Origin: Bacillus sp. FJAT-26390
GTDB taxonomy: Bacteria > Bacillota > Bacilli > Paenibacillales > Paenibacillaceae
Direction of reading: 5' to 3'
Length of the DNA: 64,000 bases
Assembly: GCF_001682865.1 (NCBI RefSeq)
Contig: NZ_MAQX01000034.1
Location: forward strand, 41,569-105,568
Shown: in pieces, positions 61,625 through 64,000 of the stretch
How the letters are laid out: each line of letters starts with the position of its first letter
How positions within the stretch are numbered: position 1 is the first letter of the stretch
Program-made: the position numbers and the translations under genes
Notes under the pieces: generated by a model
Told to the model about the DNA's origin: nothing
The model's database searches: none
The model's input: the letters and a program-made list of their open reading frames with translations, nothing else

Positions 61625-62527
61625 CTAGAATATCGAGGTTTGCATCAATCGTTTCGAAAGCCGGTTCGCGAGCACCACCAGCGTAAGGCCGATCAGGCTC
61701 TTCATTAACCCGACTGCCGTACCGTAGGAGTAATTGCCGAGCTGCACGCCAAAACGGTAGACATACGTATCGATGACCTCATGATAATCCCGGGTCGTTG
61801 GACTTCCCAGAAGCAATTGCTGCTCGAAGCCAGCATTCAGAATGCCGCCGAGAGCGAGTATGAACAGCAATACGATCGTCGCCCGGATCCCTGGCAATGT
61901 AATATGCCATACGAGCCCGAACCGTCCCAGCCCATCTACCCTTCCCGCTTCATATTGCTCACGGTCGATACCCGCTATCGCGGATAAATAGATAATGGAG
62001 CTAAAACCGATTTCCTTCCAAAGGTTTCCTGAGGTGATAATCGCCCAAAAATATTTTCCTTCCCCGAGAAAGAGGATCGGCTCCTGGATGAGGCCAAAGC
62101 GCTGCAGCAGATCGTTCACGATGCCGTCGCTTCCGAGCAGCGTGAACAGAATGCTGGCCACAACGACCCAAGAGATGAAATAAGGAATATAGGAAAGCGA
62201 TTGAATCGTTTTCTTAAACGCGCGGTTTTTGACCTCATTCAATAACAAGGCAAGAATGATCGGCGCCGGAAAGCCTATGCAAAGGTTCAGCATGCTGATC
62301 ACGATCGTATTGCGCATAATCATCCAGAAATCAGGCTCTTGGAAGAAGCGGATAAAATTGTCGAAGCCGACCCAATTGCCAAACAAGGTTTGGCCGGGAA
62401 CGTAATTTTGAAATGCTATGATTAAGCCGTACATGGGAAAATAAGCAAAGAGCAGCACCCACAGTATGATCGGCAAGCTAATCAGCCAAATTTGTCTCTC
62501 TCTGGAAAAGCGTCTAAGATAGTTCAT
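61625..62527 (-). CDS. lplB: LplB/YteP-type carbohydrate ABC permease
   Basis: A 300-residue permease typical of Paenibacillus: N-terminal RQIWLISLPIILWVLLFAYF, FIRFFQEPDFWMIMRNTIVI, and EAA loop QYEAGRVDGLGRFGLVWHIT. A GGAGGG ribosome binding site is present. It lies between solute-binding protein and LplC. Confidence 0.92.
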   Translation of the reverse strand: MNYLRRFSRERQIWLISLPIILWVLLFAYFPMYGLIIAFQNYVPGQTLFGNWVGFDNFIRFFQEPDFWMIMRNTIVISMLNLCIGFPAPIILALLLNEVKNRAFKKTIQSLSYIPYFISWVVVASILFTLLGSDGIVNDLLQRFGLIQEPILFLGEGKYFWAIITSGNLWKEIGFSSIIYLSAIAGIDREQYEAGRVDGLGRFGLVWHITLPGIRATIVLLFILALGGILNAGFEQQLLLGSPTTRDYHEVIDTYVYRFGVQLGNYSYGTAVGLMKSLIGLTLVVLANRLSKRLMQTSIF

Positions 62528-62554
62528 GATTCGGCTTCCCTCCAGCCCTCCGGT

Positions 62555-64000
62555 TTATTTCAACAAAGCGATATTCTTTTTATATTGTTCCGTGCGGTAT
62601 TTCTCGATGTCCGAAAGTCCGATCTTGATCGCTTTTTCCCGTAGCTCGTCGAAGTTTTTGATCGCTTCCGCCTCGGATTTGGACATAACGGCCTTCGCAA
62701 AGCCGGTTTTGATCAGCTCTTCAATCTGCTGGTTCTTAATCGTTAGCGGATTGTCGTTCGTAAAGCTCACTCGGCGCTCCGTGCTGTCGTAGATCGTATC
62801 GCTTACATTTTCGTGCATGAGCTTTTTCCATTTGTCATCCTGAATGAAGTTCTGGTCATACCAAGCCGTGCTCTTCTGATCGTCGCTAAGCAGACCCTGC
62901 GGATACGCAAGCCAGAATGAATTGCTGCCGTTCGCGGCTTCCGTCTTCTCGAAATCCAGCTTGCCGTCAAGAAGAGCTTTCTTCGTCGTTTCGTTAAACG
63001 ACCATTTGCCGCCCTCTTCATAGTTCCAGTAGGAATCCTCGATATTCGGAATGCCCCAGCCGAGCAAACGCGTTCCGATCGGAGTCATCATGAAATCAAG
63101 AAATTTAATAATTTCTTCCGGCGATTCCGCTTTGTCCGTCAGTACTGTATAGTTCCAGCCGTGCGTATCTTTTGGCGACAAATAGGCTTTCTCCGCGCCT
63201 TCTGCTTTAAAGGCAATCTGCACGTAACGCTTGTCCTCTTTATAATCGGCATCTGTTTTCAGCCATACTTCATGGCCAGCATTCCATGACTGCCACCAAG
63301 GACCGATATGTCCGGCAATTCTTTCATTGGAAAATTTGATTCTCCAATCCTCGAATTTGTTGACGAACGCATCTGGGTCCATCAAGCCGTCAAGGAAAAA
63401 CTTATTGTAATAAAGGACCGCTTGCTTGCCTTCCTCCGTGTTCAGCCAGTGGGTCAAATTGTGGTCTGCATCCTCTGTGTAACCGTCCTTGATTCCCCAA
63501 AAGCCAAGCGCGTTGTTGATTTTCACATCGGAGTTCCACGATAACGCGTACGTTTTCTCGCCATTGGCATTGGTCGGATGCTTCTCTACCATCTGCTTAA
63601 GCACATTGTAGTAATCCTCAGGCGTCTCGATAGCCGGAGCGCCAAGCTCTTGATACCAGTCCCAGCGGATATGGGCAGTGAAATCAGGAATCGGCAGATA
63701 CCCCCACCCGCGCGGGATGCCCCACAGCTTGCCGTCTTCATCGAGATAGGATTCGTAACGCGCGCCAAGCTCTTTTTTAATATTCGGTCCGTATTTATCG
63801 ACGAGTGGCGCCAGATCCATAATTTTGCCTTGAGCCTTCCACTGCGAAATCGCGGAATCATCCATCGCCGCAATTACCTCCGGATAGTCGCCGGATACGA
63901 GCATAAGGTTCAGCTTTTCTTTCGGATCAACATCCAAAGAGGTTCTCGTGATGTCGACATTAAACTTGTCCAGCAGGTAATTATGGAACGCGGCCTGCTT
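62555..64000 (-). CDS. lplA: LplA-type sugar-binding protein, 5' end beyond window
   Basis: The frame stays open to the right edge (about 482 codons shown), so the signal peptide and start lie outside. Visible features: YPEVIAAMDDSAISQWKAQG, LWGIPRGWGYLPIPDFTAHI, NPLTIKNQQIEELIKTGFAK and the terminal KYRTEQYKKNIALLK, as in the large LplA/YtcQ family-1 binding proteins. It delivers a plant-type oligosaccharide or similar to LplB/LplC (family-level inference). Confidence 0.9.
   Translation of the reverse strand, partial: KQAAFHNYLLDKFNVDITRTSLDVDPKEKLNLMLVSGDYPEVIAAMDDSAISQWKAQGKIMDLAPLVDKYGPNIKKELGARYESYLDEDGKLWGIPRGWGYLPIPDFTAHIRWDWYQELGAPAIETPEDYYNVLKQMVEKHPTNANGEKTYALSWNSDVKINNALGFWGIKDGYTEDADHNLTHWLNTEEGKQAVLYYNKFFLDGLMDPDAFVNKFEDWRIKFSNERIAGHIGPWWQSWNAGHEVWLKTDADYKEDKRYVQIAFKAEGAEKAYLSPKDTHGWNYTVLTDKAESPEEIIKFLDFMMTPIGTRLLGWGIPNIEDSYWNYEEGGKWSFNETTKKALLDGKLDFEKTEAANGSNSFWLAYPQGLLSDDQKSTAWYDQNFIQDDKWKKLMHENVSDTIYDSTERRVSFTNDNPLTIKNQQIEELIKTGFAKAVMSKSEAEAIKNFDELREKAIKIGLSDIEKYRTEQYKKNIALLK

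Noticed and set aside
1..64000. CRISPR array, tRNA or rRNA genes
   Set aside because: No regularly spaced repeats or tRNA/rRNA-like sequences were noticed on reading; a dedicated scan would be needed to be certain.

Overview
The window looks like a chromosome segment of an endospore-forming, low-to-mid GC Gram-positive bacterium, most likely Paenibacillus or a close relative. The evidence is exosporium-type collagen-like/DUF4183 proteins, a spoVR pseudogene, a remnant of a gerA-type germination operon, a YtaF-like sporulation membrane protein, S-layer-homology (SLH) and copper-amine-oxidase stalk-domain proteins, 7TMR-DISM hybrid kinases, Lpl-type sugar ABC transporters, and strong AAGGAGG ribosome binding sites with frequent GTG/TTG starts. 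No rRNA, tRNA, CRISPR array or intact insertion sequence was recognised.

Layout. 0-5 kb: a spore-surface cluster (BclA-like C-terminal domain, DUF4183, collagen-like), then a decayed zone with gene remnants, an Uma2-like protein and a spoVR pseudogene. 5-16 kb: a large 7TMR-DISM hybrid histidine kinase, small accessory genes, a PAF-acetylhydrolase-like esterase divergent from an OmpR-type two-component system, and an SLH-gene remnant joined to an IS3-family end. 16-25 kb: a mosaic of single-function genes (VOC protein with WYL regulator, AdhR/NmlR-like MerR with alcohol dehydrogenase, chloramphenicol acetyltransferase with a leader-peptide attenuator, GrpB, a TehA/SLAC1-like transporter, a Fra-like iron chaperone) and several truncated genes. 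25-36 kb: a TetR-controlled HlyD/ABC-2 permease pair with a shrunken lpd pseudogene, a soluble DUF2156 protein, a secreted Ig-like/SLH pair, and a divergent AraC regulator/PhyH dioxygenase pair. 36-48 kb: a coherent amino-sugar catabolic region (DeoR regulator + NagA; SIS isomerase, solute-binding protein, two permeases, cytoplasmic GH9, ROK kinase, divergent LacI regulator with two operators). 48-56 kb: quinone reductase, HxlR, small proteins, tandem duplicated alpha/beta hydrolases lying below a two-component system, then LysR and a second TehA-like transporter. 57-64 kb: NAD-epimerase, aldo/keto reductase and an Lpl-type sugar importer with a cytoplasmic six-hairpin glycosidase, running off the window end.

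Working together: the GH9/ROK/ABC operon most plausibly imports and degrades amino-sugar oligosaccharides, with NagA feeding the same pathway. Its importer, like the Lpl one, has no ATPase gene here, as is usual for Firmicutes that share one MsmK-type ATPase. The most informative noncoding signals are three MerR-type promoters around adhR/adhA (two with dyads and 19-bp spacers clearly visible), a classical cat translational attenuator, TetR palindromes, LacI operators, a 24-bp dyad shared by two TehA-type transporter promoters 34 kb apart, and a duplicated triple 11-bp repeat upstream of the twin hydrolases. I see no feature I can honestly call a wholly new system. The strongest candidates for something undescribed are the tandem-hydrolase/two-component unit, the GH9 amino-sugar operon, and the secreted Ig-like + SLH pair.
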